From the NCBI GenBank assembly GCA_963741525.1, contig CAVUIW010000003.1:41365-105364 (forward strand): DNA of 64,000 nt, written 5' to 3'. Below the pieces are notes generated by a model. The model did not search any database. It had not been told where the DNA came from and saw only the letters and a program-made list of their open reading frames with translations. The DNA comes from JANNSX01 sp963741525. Lineage in GTDB: Bacteria; Pseudomonadota; Alphaproteobacteria; Rhizobiales; Hyphomicrobiaceae. Made by a program: the position numbers and the translations under genes. Every line of letters begins with the position of its first letter. Position 1 is the stretch's first letter. Of this stretch, positions 51,647 to 60,432 are shown piece after piece.

Positions 51647-53116
51647 GGTGGCGTCCCCGGACGTGGTGTAGCAGCGGAGACAGCGGGGTTTGTCGGCGTG
51701 AGGCCGTAGGCCGAGCGGAGAGGAACCCTGCGTGAGCCTTTTCCCCAAGGCGTCCACAGCGGCGCCGGGTGGGGAAGCTGTCATGGTCCGAATCGAGGTT
51801 GGCTCGGGTTGCGAAGTCCAAAACGCAACCAGGAGAGCGAACCATGACGATCGACAGAATGAACCTGAAGACCCTCATTGAGAAGGGCTCGGACGATGAT
51901 CTCCTCAGGGAGATGATGGCCTACGTCGCCAACCGCATGATGGACATGGAGGTCGTGGGCCTGACGGGCGCCGCGCACGGTGAGCGCTCGGCGTCTCGCA
52001 CCAACCATCGCAACGGCTATCGCGAGCGGAGCTGGGAGACGCGCGCCGGGACGGTCGAGCTGGAGATCCCCAAGCTTCGCAAAGGCAGCTACTTCCCAGC
52101 CTTCCTGGAGCCGCGCCGGGCTTCCGAAAAGGCGCTCACCGCCGTGATCCAGGAAGCCTACGTGCACGGCGTCTCGACGCGATCGGTCGATGATCTCGTC
52201 AAAGCCATGGGGATGACCGGCATCTCGAAGAGCCAGGTCTCCCGGCTGTGTGAGGAGATCGACGAGCGCGTGCACGCGTTCCTGTCACGGCCGATCGAAG
52301 GCGTCTGGCCGTATCTGTGGATCGATGCGACCTATGTGAAAGTCAGGCAGGCCGGGAGGATCATCTCGGTTGCCGTGATAATCGCTGTCGGCGTCAACAT
52401 GGACGGGCGACGCGAGATGCTCGGCATGCAGATCGGCCCGTCGGAAGCCGAGCCGTTCTGGACGGACTTTCTGCGCTCGCTGACACAGCGCGGGCTTCGG
52501 GGCGTCAAGCTCGTGATCTCGGATGCGCATGAGGGCTTGAAGAAAGCGGCGGCGAAGGTACTTCAATCAACCTGGCAGCGCTGCCGCGTTCACTTCATGC
52601 GGAACGCGCTGGCGCATGCCGGCAAGAAGCAGCGCGCGATGGTGGCGGCCGCGATCCGCACCGCCTTCACGCAGGAGACACAGGAGGCGGCACGCAAAGA
52701 ATGGCGCGCGGTGGCCGATCGGCTGCGCGAGCGCTTTCCGAAGCTTGGTGCGTTGATGGACGAGGCGGAGGACGACGTGCTCGCGCATCTCGCCTTCCCA
52801 AAAGAGCATTGGCCGCAGCTGCACTCGACCAATCCGCTCGAACGGCTCAACGGCGAGATCAAGCGGCGTACCGACGTCGTGGCGATCTTCCCCAACGAGG
52901 CGGCGATCGTCCGTCTCGTCGGCGCCATGCTGCTCGAGCAGAACGACGAATGGGCAGCCGCGCGCAGCCGCTACATGAGCCTGGAAAAGCTCGCTCAGAT
53001 CGGCGATGATCCACAGGCGAAGCCGCACCGCATCGGGGCGGCCTGAGCAACGGCCCGAGCCAACCTCATGCTCAGGCCATGATAGCCGCTCTTACACCAC
53101 GGGCGGGGACACGACC
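51647..53116 (+). mobile_element. IS256-family insertion sequence (1470 bp)
   Basis: Ends are inverted and imperfect: left GGTGGCGTCCCCGGACGTGGTGT, right (reverse complement) GGTCGTGTCCCCGCCCGTGGTGT. The element is flanked by 8-bp duplications CAAAATAG and contains one transposase gene that is intact, so it may be active. The 197 bases before the transposase start are the IS leader. It sits between the prepilin peptidase and gspG genes without breaking either. Confidence 0.92.
51844..53046 (+). CDS. IS256-family transposase
   Basis: 400 residues from ATG 51844, preceded by GGAGAG. DDE residues: Asp in PYLWIDATYVKVRQAGRIISVA, Asp in VKLVISDAHEGLKKAAAKVLQ, and Glu in STNPLERLNGEIKRRTDVVAIFPN. 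Cys-x-x-H (QRCRVHFMRNALAHA) lies between, as in the Transposase_mut family. It catalyses cut-out-paste-in movement via circular intermediates. Full length and frame-intact. An earlier ATG at 51769 is inside the IS leader and less likely. Confidence 0.95.
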   Translation: MTIDRMNLKTLIEKGSDDDLLREMMAYVANRMMDMEVVGLTGAAHGERSASRTNHRNGYRERSWETRAGTVELEIPKLRKGSYFPAFLEPRRASEKALTAVIQEAYVHGVSTRSVDDLVKAMGMTGISKSQVSRLCEEIDERVHAFLSRPIEGVWPYLWIDATYVKVRQAGRIISVAVIIAVGVNMDGRREMLGMQIGPSEAEPFWTDFLRSLTQRGLRGVKLVISDAHEGLKKAAAKVLQSTWQRCRVHFMRNALAHAGKKQRAMVAAAIRTAFTQETQEAARKEWRAVADRLRERFPKLGALMDEAEDDVLAHLAFPKEHWPQLHSTNPLERLNGEIKRRTDVVAIFPNEAAIVRLVGAMLLEQNDEWAAARSRYMSLEKLAQIGDDPQAKPHRIGAA

Positions 53117-53124
53117 CAAAATAG
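53117..53124. repeat. Right 8-bp target-site duplication of the IS256-family element
   Basis: CAAAATAG, identical to 51639-51646. Confidence 0.85.
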
Positions 53125-53226
53125 TTGCGGCGGTGTGGAGGATCAAGCATGGCACGGTGGAACCACCATCGATTGCGGCTGGGCGCGAAGGCCTCCTGCA
53201 GATCTGGGCCGCCAGCCTACAAGCCC

Positions 53227-53664
53227 ATGATACCAGCACCTGGACCAGCCGTACGCCACAGCGACGCCGGCTACTCGCTACTCGAGGTTCTCGTCGTGCT
53301 TTCGATCATCGCTTTGATCGCTGCCGTCGTCGGCCCACGCCTCGTCGGATACCTCGGCAAGGCCAAGGCGGATACCGCACGCGTCCAGATGCGGGAGATC
53401 GCCAGCGCCGTCGAACTCTACTTTCTCGACAACGGAAGCTATCCTTCGCAACAGGCGGGCTTGGCGGCCATGATGACGAAACCGGCCGATGCCAAGACAT
53501 GGAGCGGCCCCTATCTCAAGAAGGCGGACGGCCTCATCGATCCCTGGGGGCAGCCCTACAGCTACAAGATTCCGGGAAAATCCGGCGAGTTCGAGATCAT
53601 CTCGCTCGGAGCGGATGGCGTCGCCGGCGGCGAGGGCGAGAACGCCGACATCTCGACGCAGTAG
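53227..53664 (+). CDS. gspG: Type II secretion major pseudopilin GspG
   Basis: About 145 residues from ATG 53227. The class III leader ends DAG, then YSLLEVLVVLSIIALIAAVVGPRLVGYLGKAKADTARVQMREI with Glu at +5. The GspG-specific tail is KTWSGPYLKKADGLIDPWGQPYSYKIPGKSGEFEIISLGADGVAGGEGENADIST, including the calcium-site aspartates. It is the main subunit of the periplasmic pseudopilus. It is convergent with gspJ and alone on the plus strand, 180 bp after the IS. Upstream start candidates exist but lie in sequence rearranged near the IS. Confidence 0.92.
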   Translation: MIPAPGPAVRHSDAGYSLLEVLVVLSIIALIAAVVGPRLVGYLGKAKADTARVQMREIASAVELYFLDNGSYPSQQAGLAAMMTKPADAKTWSGPYLKKADGLIDPWGQPYSYKIPGKSGEFEIISLGADGVAGGEGENADISTQ

Positions 53665-53672
53665 GGCCGCGA

Positions 53673-54332
53673 CTACCGCAGCTCGGGCCGGACCAGCAGC
53701 AGCGGCCACCGGCGGGGATCGTCCGCTTCGAGATCGACCGCCACCTCGATGAGCTGGGGCAGCGTCTCTGCATCAGCCCAGCGTTCGTGCCATTGGGGCT
53801 TGTCGCCCAATTTCGCAGCACCAAAGTAACGCAGCGTAAGCGACCGGACTCCATCGGCGAGGAGTCTCTCCTCGGGTGCTTTGTCCGGACGATCGGCAAC
53901 AGGGGAAGGTCCTGGCCGGTAGAGCGCGAAGGCGGCAACGAACCGTCCCTCGGGTTGCCCTGCCTCGGCGCCCGCGAGCCCCAGGCGGACCTCGTGAAGG
54001 CCACCCGTTGTCGTCGTGCCCCGCAGGTTGACGACGAAGGTGATGCTCTGGGCCTCGCCTTTGAAAGCTATTGTCTGGCGGCCGGAGCCATCGATCGCCT
54101 TGGCCGGGCGCGCTTCCGACAACAACTGACGCAGCAGCGACTGCACAGCATCGATCGAGGACTGATCCTCGACGCGGTCGGCGGCTTCCCACGCACGCCG
54201 GCCGAACCCGAAGGAACCGAAGATCATCGTCAGCATCACCGCCACCAGCGACAAAGCCAGCAACAACTCGAGCAGCGTGGTCCCGGCCTCCGAATGGCCG
54301 TCTGCGCGCGGGTTTAACGCTCGCACGCTCAC
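53673..54332 (-). CDS. gspJ: Type II secretion minor pseudopilin GspJ-like
   Basis: 219 residues from GTG 54332, which overlaps the gspI stop by 4 bp (GTGA). After SEAG the prepilin helix is TTLLELLLALSLVAVMLTMIFGSFGFG (Glu at +5). The body WEAADRVEDQSSIDAVQSLLRQLLSEARP, LHEVRLGLAG and LIEVAVDLEADDPRRWPLLLVRPEL resembles GspJ. It is the last gene of the minus-strand gspEFHIJ operon. It would form the tip complex with GspI and GspK; no gspK follows. Confidence 0.85.
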   Translation of the reverse strand: MSVRALNPRADGHSEAGTTLLELLLALSLVAVMLTMIFGSFGFGRRAWEAADRVEDQSSIDAVQSLLRQLLSEARPAKAIDGSGRQTIAFKGEAQSITFVVNLRGTTTTGGLHEVRLGLAGAEAGQPEGRFVAAFALYRPGPSPVADRPDKAPEERLLADGVRSLTLRYFGAAKLGDKPQWHERWADAETLPQLIEVAVDLEADDPRRWPLLLVRPELR

Positions 54333-54730
54333 GGCGCGCTCACGAGCATGTAGGTGCTGAGCGACACCGGCCTGGTGCCCGCCGCATTGGCGCCACTCGC
54401 TGTTACGGCGACGGTGATCCATGTGCCCGGCGCGGCAGCTCCGGCCTCCGCCCCCGAAACCATATCGGAGGTCACTGTGACCACCCAGCGCTCATCCGCC
54501 GAGGGGAAGGTCTCGCTCGTCCCGGCGACCACGGGCCTCGTGACCCCCAGCTCGGCGAGCGTCGATTGCGCGGCCCGCATCGCCTCGATCCGCGCCGCCT
54601 CGCCGTGATGCCGCGCAAGCGCGCCACCATAGAGTTGATAGAGGGTGCCCAGCGACAAAGCGAGAATGGCAAAGGCGATCAGCACCTCCATCAGTGTGAA
54701 TCCGAGATCATTGGTCCGGGGCTCACTCAT
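54329..54730 (-). CDS. gspI: Type II secretion minor pseudopilin GspI-like
   Basis: 133 residues from ATG 54730. Leader MSEPRTNDLG, then FTLMEVLIAFAILALSLGTLYQLYGGALARHHGEAARIEAMRAAQSTLAELGVTRP, the GspI helix with Glu at +5. It overlaps gspH by 8 bp and gspJ by 4 bp. It is a minor pseudopilin thought to nucleate pseudopilus assembly. Confidence 0.85.
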   Translation of the reverse strand: MSEPRTNDLGFTLMEVLIAFAILALSLGTLYQLYGGALARHHGEAARIEAMRAAQSTLAELGVTRPVVAGTSETFPSADERWVVTVTSDMVSGAEAGAAAPGTWITVAVTASGANAAGTRPVSLSTYMLVSAP

Positions 54731-55190
54731 CGACGAGACGCGCCTGCCCGAGCAGCCAATCGATCCTGACCTTGCGCGACTGCCCGGCGCGGGAGAGCCG
54801 CACCTCGCCGCCCGTCGAGCTTCCATCCGCGAAGAACCGGATGCCGCCCAAGGTCGCGCTCCGGCGCTCGGGCGCCGCCGTCGTCAACTCCAGCGCGATG
54901 CCGGTCCCGAGCGATGTCTCGGCGCCTTTCCCCTCGATCCACACCCGCCCCTTGCCGGCATCGAGCAACAGCACCGTGTCGCGGTTTGTTTGAAGGGCGA
55001 GCAGTCGCGCTCGCCTGGCCTCGGTGGCAATGTCGTGAGCCGTGGCGGTCAGAGAAAGTCCTGCGGGCGTTCCCAGCGCGAGCCGCAGGGCCAATCCACC
55101 GGCGAGCGCCAGGATCGCCAGCACGACCATCAGCTCGAGCAGCGTAAAGCCTGCGTCACTGGCCACAGCTTTTCGGACTCGCTTCCTCAT
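54723..55190 (-). CDS. gspH: Type II secretion minor pseudopilin GspH-like
   Basis: 155 residues. Leader MRKRVRKAVASDAG, then FTLLELMVVLAILALAGGLALRLALG with Glu at +5. The C-terminal part (IATEARRARLLALQTNRDTVLLLDAGKGRVWIEGKG; GGIRFFADGSSTGGEVRLSRAGQSRKVRIDWLLGQARL) fits the GspH/FimT domain. The start overlaps the gspF stop by 4 bp. Confidence 0.88.
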   Translation of the reverse strand: MRKRVRKAVASDAGFTLLELMVVLAILALAGGLALRLALGTPAGLSLTATAHDIATEARRARLLALQTNRDTVLLLDAGKGRVWIEGKGAETSLGTGIALELTTAAPERRSATLGGIRFFADGSSTGGEVRLSRAGQSRKVRIDWLLGQARLVDE

Positions 55191-56416
55191 TTGAGCGCCA
55201 GATCGTTGATGCTGAGGATGGCGTCGATGACCGACAGCATCAGCCCGCCGACGCCAACGCCGATGATAAGCGTCAGCAGCGGCGTCACGAGCGCCAGCGC
55301 CCGCTCCATCTGCCGGTGCACATGGGCGTCCGACATCTCGGCCACCCGAGCCAGCACCTCGCCGAGCTGCCCCGTCTCCTCGCCGGCCGCGACCAGCTGG
55401 CAGGCGACCGCCGGAAACACCTTGGCCTCCTGCATGGCGGCCCGGAGCGTCGCACCACCGGCCACCTCCTCCGACATGCCGGCGACTACCGCAACGAACA
55501 TCCGGTTCTTGACCACGGCCTTGGTGATGCCGAGCGCGGTCAGGATGGGAACGCCGCCCTTGAGGAGCGCCGCCATGGCGCGGGCAAAGCGCGCCGTCTC
55601 GAGCTTGCTAACCAATCCGCCGGTTACCGGCAGCCGCAGCAGCAGCGCGTCGAGCCCTCGTCGCAAATGCTCGTTCTTCAGCAGCGCCAGGAGCATGAGG
55701 AGAATGGCCGCGGCCGCCAACGACGACACCAGCCATTGCTCAACGAGCATCCATCTGAGCGTCAGCAGCCAGCGAATGACGGTGGGCGGCGCGGCACCCG
55801 ACCCTTCGAACAGCGGCACCAGCGTCGGCACCAGCGCCAGCACGATCAGCGCGACGGCACCGAGTGCTGTTGCGAGCAGGATCGCCGGATAGACCAGCGC
55901 CGAGGCGAGCCGCGCACGGATTTCGCCTGTCCGTTCCAGCTGCGCCGCCAGATGCAGGAGCGCGGCCTTCAAGGTGCCGCTGGCTTCGCCCGCCTTGATG
56001 AGACTGATATAGGCCGCATCGAACGCCTCCGGCATGGCCGCGAGAGCCTCGGACAGGCTCCGGCCTTGCACGATCTGATCACGGAGCCCGGCCGCCAGAC
56101 GCCGCTGGGCCCGCCCGGCACCATCGCTTGCAAGTGTGCGGAGCGACACATCCAGCGGAAGCTCCGCGCCGACGAGGGTCGCGAGCTCACGCGTGAACAG
56201 CGTCAGGTCGCGCGGACGGACGCTCGATGCGCCGAAGACCTCGCGCGCCCACCAAGGTGTCTGGGTTGCCGGTCCCGAACCCGATTCGGAGGCCGCGAAG
56301 GGATAAAGCCGGCGCGCGAACAATTGCTCGTAGGCCGAGTCCTGGCTCGATGCCTCGATGCGCCCCTCGATGAGCGCGCCGCCGTCGTCATAGGCCTTGT
56401 ACGCGAACACCGCCAT
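55187..56416 (-). CDS. gspF: Type II secretion inner-membrane platform protein GspF
   Basis: 409 residues. The N-terminal MAVFAYKAYDDGGALIEGRIEASSQDSAYEQLFARRLYPF, and two T2SSF repeats, RPRDLTLFTRELATLVGAELPLDVSLRTL and ARFARAMAALLKGGVPILTALGITKAVVKNRMFVAVV, each followed by membrane helices, are diagnostic. PAVACQLVAAGEETGQLGEVLARVAE is the highly conserved GxxxG-rich box. It anchors the GspE ATPase to the membrane. It is preceded by a palindromic repeat block after gspE. Confidence 0.94.
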   Translation of the reverse strand: MAVFAYKAYDDGGALIEGRIEASSQDSAYEQLFARRLYPFAASESGSGPATQTPWWAREVFGASSVRPRDLTLFTRELATLVGAELPLDVSLRTLASDGAGRAQRRLAAGLRDQIVQGRSLSEALAAMPEAFDAAYISLIKAGEASGTLKAALLHLAAQLERTGEIRARLASALVYPAILLATALGAVALIVLALVPTLVPLFEGSGAAPPTVIRWLLTLRWMLVEQWLVSSLAAAAILLMLLALLKNEHLRRGLDALLLRLPVTGGLVSKLETARFARAMAALLKGGVPILTALGITKAVVKNRMFVAVVAGMSEEVAGGATLRAAMQEAKVFPAVACQLVAAGEETGQLGEVLARVAEMSDAHVHRQMERALALVTPLLTLIIGVGVGGLMLSVIDAILSINDLALK

Positions 56417-56441
56417 CGCTCGCTCAACTCACTCGCCTAGA

Positions 56442-56541
56442 GTGCTTCCGGAAAAGTGCGAAGCGGTTTTCCGACAAGAAGCACGACAAACCAAAGAGCT
56501 AGGGTGTTGGAGTGATGAGACCAATCACGGAAACACCCTAG
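56442..56541. repeat. Two palindromic repeats between gspE and gspF
   Basis: GTGCTTCCGGAAAA...TTTTCCGACAAGAAGCAC (56442-56484) and CTAGGGTGTT (56499-56508) with AACACCCTAG (56532-56541). The latter arm contains the gspE stop codon. Related by their CTAG ends and TTTTCCG core to the repeats at 33252-33359. Confidence 0.75.
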
Positions 56542-58190
56542 CGCGTCAGCTGCGTTGCCAACAGCACCTCCTCGACCGTCGTTTCGCCGGCGGCCACGCG
56601 CCTCAGGCCATCAGCATACATCCGCTGCATGCCGGCGGCCACCGCTGCCTCCTCGATCGCCCGCTCGTCGGCCCGCTTCAAGATGGCCTCCCGCACGGCG
56701 CCGGAGACGGTGAGCAGTTCCATTACGGTCGTGCGACCGGCAAAGCCGCTGTGGCCGCATTGCGCGCAGCCGACGGGCCGGAGACCCGATGCGCCGTCGG
56801 CGGCCGGTACCGCGCAGGCCCGGCAAAGGCGGCGCACCAGCCGCTGTGCGAGCACGCCGCGCACCGTCGAGCCGATGAGAAACGGCTCGACCCCCATGTC
56901 GATCAGTCGCGTGATGGAGGCCGCCGCGCTGTTCGTGTGCAGCGTCGACAGCACGAGATGGCCGGTCAGCGACGCCTGCACGGCGATCTCGGCCGTCTCG
57001 AGGTCCCGGATTTCGCCCACCATGATGATGTCGGGGTCCTGGCGGAGCAGCGAGCGCAAGGTCGCCGCAAACGAAAGCCCGATCTTCGGCTGCACCTGAA
57101 TCTGATGGATGCCGCCGAGCTGATACTCGATCGGGTCCTCGACGGTGAAGACCTTGCGGTCGATTTTGTTGAGGAGCGACAGCGCCGCATAAAGCGTCGT
57201 CGTCTTGCCGCTTCCCGTCGGGCCGGTGACGAGGAGAATGCCGTTGGGCTGCGCCAGCAGCTCGCGGAAGGAAGTCTCGACGTCCGGCGCAAAGCCGAGC
57301 GCGGGAAATTCCAGCTTCACGGCCGAGCGGTCGAGCACGCGCAGCACGACGCCCTCGCCGTAGAGGGAGGGCATGGTCGAGACACGGAAATCGATCTCGC
57401 GCCCGCGCACGGCGAGCTTGATGCGGCCATCCTGCGGCAGGCGGCGCTCGGCGATGTCGAGGCGCGCCATGATCTTGAGCCGCGAGGTGACGGCCGCATG
57501 CATGGCGCGCGGCAGGCTCTCGGTCTCCTCGAGCCGCCCGTCGCGGCGGAAGCGCACGCGCAGGTGGTCCTCCTGCGGCTCGACATGGATGTCGGAAGCG
57601 CGACGCTCGACGGCGCGGGCGATCATGTCGGCGACGAAGCGGATGACGGGCGCCTCGCTCGCGATATCCTTCAGCCGCTCGACATCGTCGGCGTCGCTGG
57701 CGTCGGAGGCTTCGGGTGTGCCGTCGAGGCGGGTGCTCGCCTGGGGCAGGCCATAGAGGCGGGCGAAGGCCGCCTCGAAATCGGACGCAGCGGTGACGGC
57801 GCGCGCGACGTCCAGGCCCGTCAGATAGCCGATAGAGAGCACGGCGTCGTCGTTGAAGGGATCGGCCATGGCGAGCGTCAGGCGCTTGTCCTCGAGCGCG
57901 ATCGGCAGCAGGCGCGCGCGGGCGAGGAAGTCGGAGGGCAGCGTGTCGGCGAGGAGGGCAGCGTCGGGGAAGGCGGTAGCTTCAGCAAGCGGCAAGCCCA
58001 GCACATGGGCGATCGCCTGGGCGAGCGCGCGTTCCGGCACGATGCCGAGCTCGGAGAGCACGCGGTCGAAGCGCTCCCCGGTTTTGGCCTGCGCCCGCCG
58101 CGCCCGCGACAGTGCCGCCTCATCCGCGAGGCCGGCATGGGCCAGGGCGGCGGAGAGGCTGGCGATGAAGGTGTCGGGCGTGGCGTCCAC
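56538..58190 (-). CDS. gspE: Type II secretion ATPase GspE
   Basis: 550 residues. The N-terminal domain (VPERALAQAIAHVLGLPLAEA) is the GspE/PilB N1-N2 region. The core has SDIHVEPQEDHLRVRFRRDG, Walker A GPTGSGKTTTLYAALSLLN, the Asp box EDPIEYQL, Walker B LRSLLRQDPDIIMVGEIRDLETAEIAVQASLTGHLVLSTLHTNSA, and a four-Cys zinc site (LCRACAV and GCAQCG). It is a cytoplasmic hexameric ATPase driving pseudopilus growth, and the first gene of gspE-F-H-I-J. Confidence 0.95.
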   Translation of the reverse strand: MDATPDTFIASLSAALAHAGLADEAALSRARRAQAKTGERFDRVLSELGIVPERALAQAIAHVLGLPLAEATAFPDAALLADTLPSDFLARARLLPIALEDKRLTLAMADPFNDDAVLSIGYLTGLDVARAVTAASDFEAAFARLYGLPQASTRLDGTPEASDASDADDVERLKDIASEAPVIRFVADMIARAVERRASDIHVEPQEDHLRVRFRRDGRLEETESLPRAMHAAVTSRLKIMARLDIAERRLPQDGRIKLAVRGREIDFRVSTMPSLYGEGVVLRVLDRSAVKLEFPALGFAPDVETSFRELLAQPNGILLVTGPTGSGKTTTLYAALSLLNKIDRKVFTVEDPIEYQLGGIHQIQVQPKIGLSFAATLRSLLRQDPDIIMVGEIRDLETAEIAVQASLTGHLVLSTLHTNSAAASITRLIDMGVEPFLIGSTVRGVLAQRLVRRLCRACAVPAADGASGLRPVGCAQCGHSGFAGRTTVMELLTVSGAVREAILKRADERAIEEAAVAAGMQRMYADGLRRVAAGETTVEEVLLATQLTR

Positions 58191-58315
58191 AAGCGGTCTC
58201 TATTGCTGATGGCGCGAGCATAGCGCAAAAGCGGGATAGAGCGTAAGCTGTGAGGCAGTCAAACCCCGCAGTGATGACGTGTTTCCCCAGCTCGTTACGT
58301 CGCCAGGGGACGGCC

Positions 58316-59068
58316 TTACGACAGCGAAGTCTTGCCCGGCCCTCCCCGGAAAAAGTAATCGCGAACCTTATCTTGCAGAATTCCTTGCTCACCCTCAGCA
58401 CTGTCGAATGGCGAGCCTTGGACACTGACTTTCCATACGCCAGAGACCAAGCGTTCCGCATCGAGCCAGCTCTGCGATCGCAGTTCGGACTGGGTGAGCC
58501 CCATCCTGTCGAGGAACTCAGCACTGAACCACATCGGAGATCCGACCGCTTCTATCAGACCATTCCGTAGCTCCCGCCGACCGGGATTTTTCGATGTGTC
58601 GATTTCCATCTGCTCAAGGGGCGGCGGGAGCCCGTTGCTCCTAGTCGGCAGATGACTGTACAGCCGACTCCGCGCGCGATACTCAAGTGGGTCGCTCGCG
58701 TTCTGCCAGAAATCGTATTCCTCATCGTACAGCCTTCCCAAGACAAAAGAAGGTAACCGAGTGAGCGACTCCATCCATCGATCCGCGTCAACTACGGACT
58801 TAATGCTCGTTGCGATCTGCAAAAACGATACATTGTATGCCCTTAAGGTCGCCCAATCGAAAGACCCGCGATCGAATTCGACTGTGAAGGACTTATCATC
58901 TTCTTGCGCTATTACGTTTGCAATGTCGCTTACTTTGAAGACTCTTCCGTTGAGACGACACTGTAGATCAAGCTGAAAAACATCGGGCCGAGCCCTTAAG
59001 GCATACAGCCAAAGGTTTAAACCACTTGGGTCACCAGCCTTAAATGCGCACTCCAGCTTCAGCGTCAC
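58316..59068 (-). CDS. Probable immunity protein for the adjacent RHS toxin
   Basis: 250 residues from GTG 59068, which shares one base with the toxin stop (TAGTG), a tight coupling usual for toxin-immunity pairs. No signal peptide or membrane span: MTLKLECAFKAGDPSGLNLWLYALRARPDVFQLDLQCRLNG. It is acidic-residue and tryptophan rich (VIAQEDDKSFTVEFDRGSFDW; LYDEEYDFWQNASDP). No family recognised. GC content is clearly lower than in the gsp genes next to it, pointing to transfer. The immunity role is inferred from position only. Confidence 0.65.
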   Translation of the reverse strand: MTLKLECAFKAGDPSGLNLWLYALRARPDVFQLDLQCRLNGRVFKVSDIANVIAQEDDKSFTVEFDRGSFDWATLRAYNVSFLQIATSIKSVVDADRWMESLTRLPSFVLGRLYDEEYDFWQNASDPLEYRARSRLYSHLPTRSNGLPPPLEQMEIDTSKNPGRRELRNGLIEAVGSPMWFSAEFLDRMGLTQSELRSQSWLDAERLVSGVWKVSVQGSPFDSAEGEQGILQDKVRDYFFRGGPGKTSLS

Positions 59069-60378
59069 TACGGGAATTCCTTGACGATGACAGTTACACC
59101 GCGTTGTCTGCCAAAGTCAACCACACTTGAAGCTGCGAGGCTGCCTCCGGGCGGCACGCGCAAGTCCAATATCATGTTTGCCGGGCTGCCCGCAACCTCT
59201 CCAGCGCCCTCGAGCTGCCTTATGTGCCCTCTAATCTTATATATCCAGGAACTCGAGTTGCTCGTAGTGTCGGCAGACTTTAGGCTAACCAAGTTATTTC
59301 CTTTTTGGAAGTCGACCAGGTCAAATTTGCCTTTGTTCTCTGCGCCAACATGGTTCCATCCAGCGTATTCGGTCTTTGCCAAAACTCTCTCAATCTCAAT
59401 TCCCCGCGCAATTCCGGGTTTATTCCAGACGCTTGTCACTGCGCCGGCAGCCGTGCGCGGCAACCCACTGGCCCCTTTTAGTCCGATAAGAGACAGAGCA
59501 TAGTTGAATGAATTTGCGCCATCCTGCCGCTCATAGCTGCGCGTATCCTCCCATACGCTTTTCGCTATTTTATACTCTATCGCATTACTTTCTGCCCACT
59601 CAAAAAACGGCTCTAACTCACCAATTACTCCAACACTTACACCAATTTGGCGCTTATCGTCTTGCTCACCCTGGAAGCTCATATCCCTTAGTAAATCCAA
59701 CGGACCAGCAAAGAGTACTCCAAAGAAGAACTCCAGAACGTTTCCTGACGGAGCGTTGATCGCGCCCCAGTTCTCATAGTCGCTGTAGGTTCCGCCACAA
59801 GTTCCGCCCGGACAGCCGCCTCCATGGTGCCCCGTTGGATCGCTAACGTTGACAGGATTATTGAACCCATATGCATACCGGTTCGTCCCAACGCCCGCCT
59901 GCAATGGGTCCCAATCATCCGCCGTCAGGAACCGCCCCAACGCCAAATTGTAGTACCGCGCGTTCAGGAACTGCAACCCCGTCTCGGCATCATACCGCTC
60001 GCCGATGTAGCCGCGCGACTGCAGCAGCCCCGGCGACGGCGCTCCGAAAGCGCTGTAGACCGTGCGTTCGACCTGCGCGCCCGCGTCGTTTGTCGTCACG
60101 CGCACGCTCGAAAGGTGATCGCGGTGCAGCGAGCTCGTCACCGCCGACCCGCCCGCGCCGACACGCTTGGCGTCCGTCATCAGGTACTTGGTCCACACCC
60201 CGCTGACGAGCTCGAGATCATCGCCCAGATACAGCGTTGTCCCCGCGCCCGACACTTTCTTCAGCCGTTTGCCGTCCGGCCCGTACACCAAGCAGACGGT
60301 GCCCACCTGCTTCAACCGATTGTCCGCGTCATAGGTGAAGGTCTTCTCGATGCCCGCCACATCCTGCCGGTCGGCCAT
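59068..60378 (-). CDS. RHS-core fragment with C-terminal nuclease-like toxin domain
   Basis: 436 residues. Residues 1-185 are RHS/YD repeat and core: IEKTFTYDADNRLKQVG, LHRDHLSSVRVTTNDAG, SRGYIGERYDAETGLQFLNARYYNLALGRFLTADDWDP and NNPVNVSDPTG, after which the polymorphic part begins. The C-terminal 130 residues (ARGIEIERVLAKTEYAGWNHVG; KGKFDLVDFQKGNNLVSLKSADTTS) have a spaced E...D...S-x-K order suggesting a PD-(D/E)XK-type nuclease; tentative. RHS coding continues upstream of ATG 60378 in the same frame to about 60420, but the large shell-forming N-terminus is missing, so this looks like an orphan tip. Coupled to the 58316-59068 gene. Confidence 0.78.
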   Translation of the reverse strand: MADRQDVAGIEKTFTYDADNRLKQVGTVCLVYGPDGKRLKKVSGAGTTLYLGDDLELVSGVWTKYLMTDAKRVGAGGSAVTSSLHRDHLSSVRVTTNDAGAQVERTVYSAFGAPSPGLLQSRGYIGERYDAETGLQFLNARYYNLALGRFLTADDWDPLQAGVGTNRYAYGFNNPVNVSDPTGHHGGGCPGGTCGGTYSDYENWGAINAPSGNVLEFFFGVLFAGPLDLLRDMSFQGEQDDKRQIGVSVGVIGELEPFFEWAESNAIEYKIAKSVWEDTRSYERQDGANSFNYALSLIGLKGASGLPRTAAGAVTSVWNKPGIARGIEIERVLAKTEYAGWNHVGAENKGKFDLVDFQKGNNLVSLKSADTTSNSSSWIYKIRGHIRQLEGAGEVAGSPANMILDLRVPPGGSLAASSVVDFGRQRGVTVIVKEFP

Positions 60379-60432
60379 CAGCAGCTCGTCGAGCGGGTTG
60401 TAGGTGTAGCTCTGGCCGACACTGCGACGATA

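Noticed and set aside
51070..53664. IS256 insertion inactivating gspG or the prepilin peptidase
   Set aside because: The 8-bp duplications place the insertion between the two genes; both reading frames are complete.
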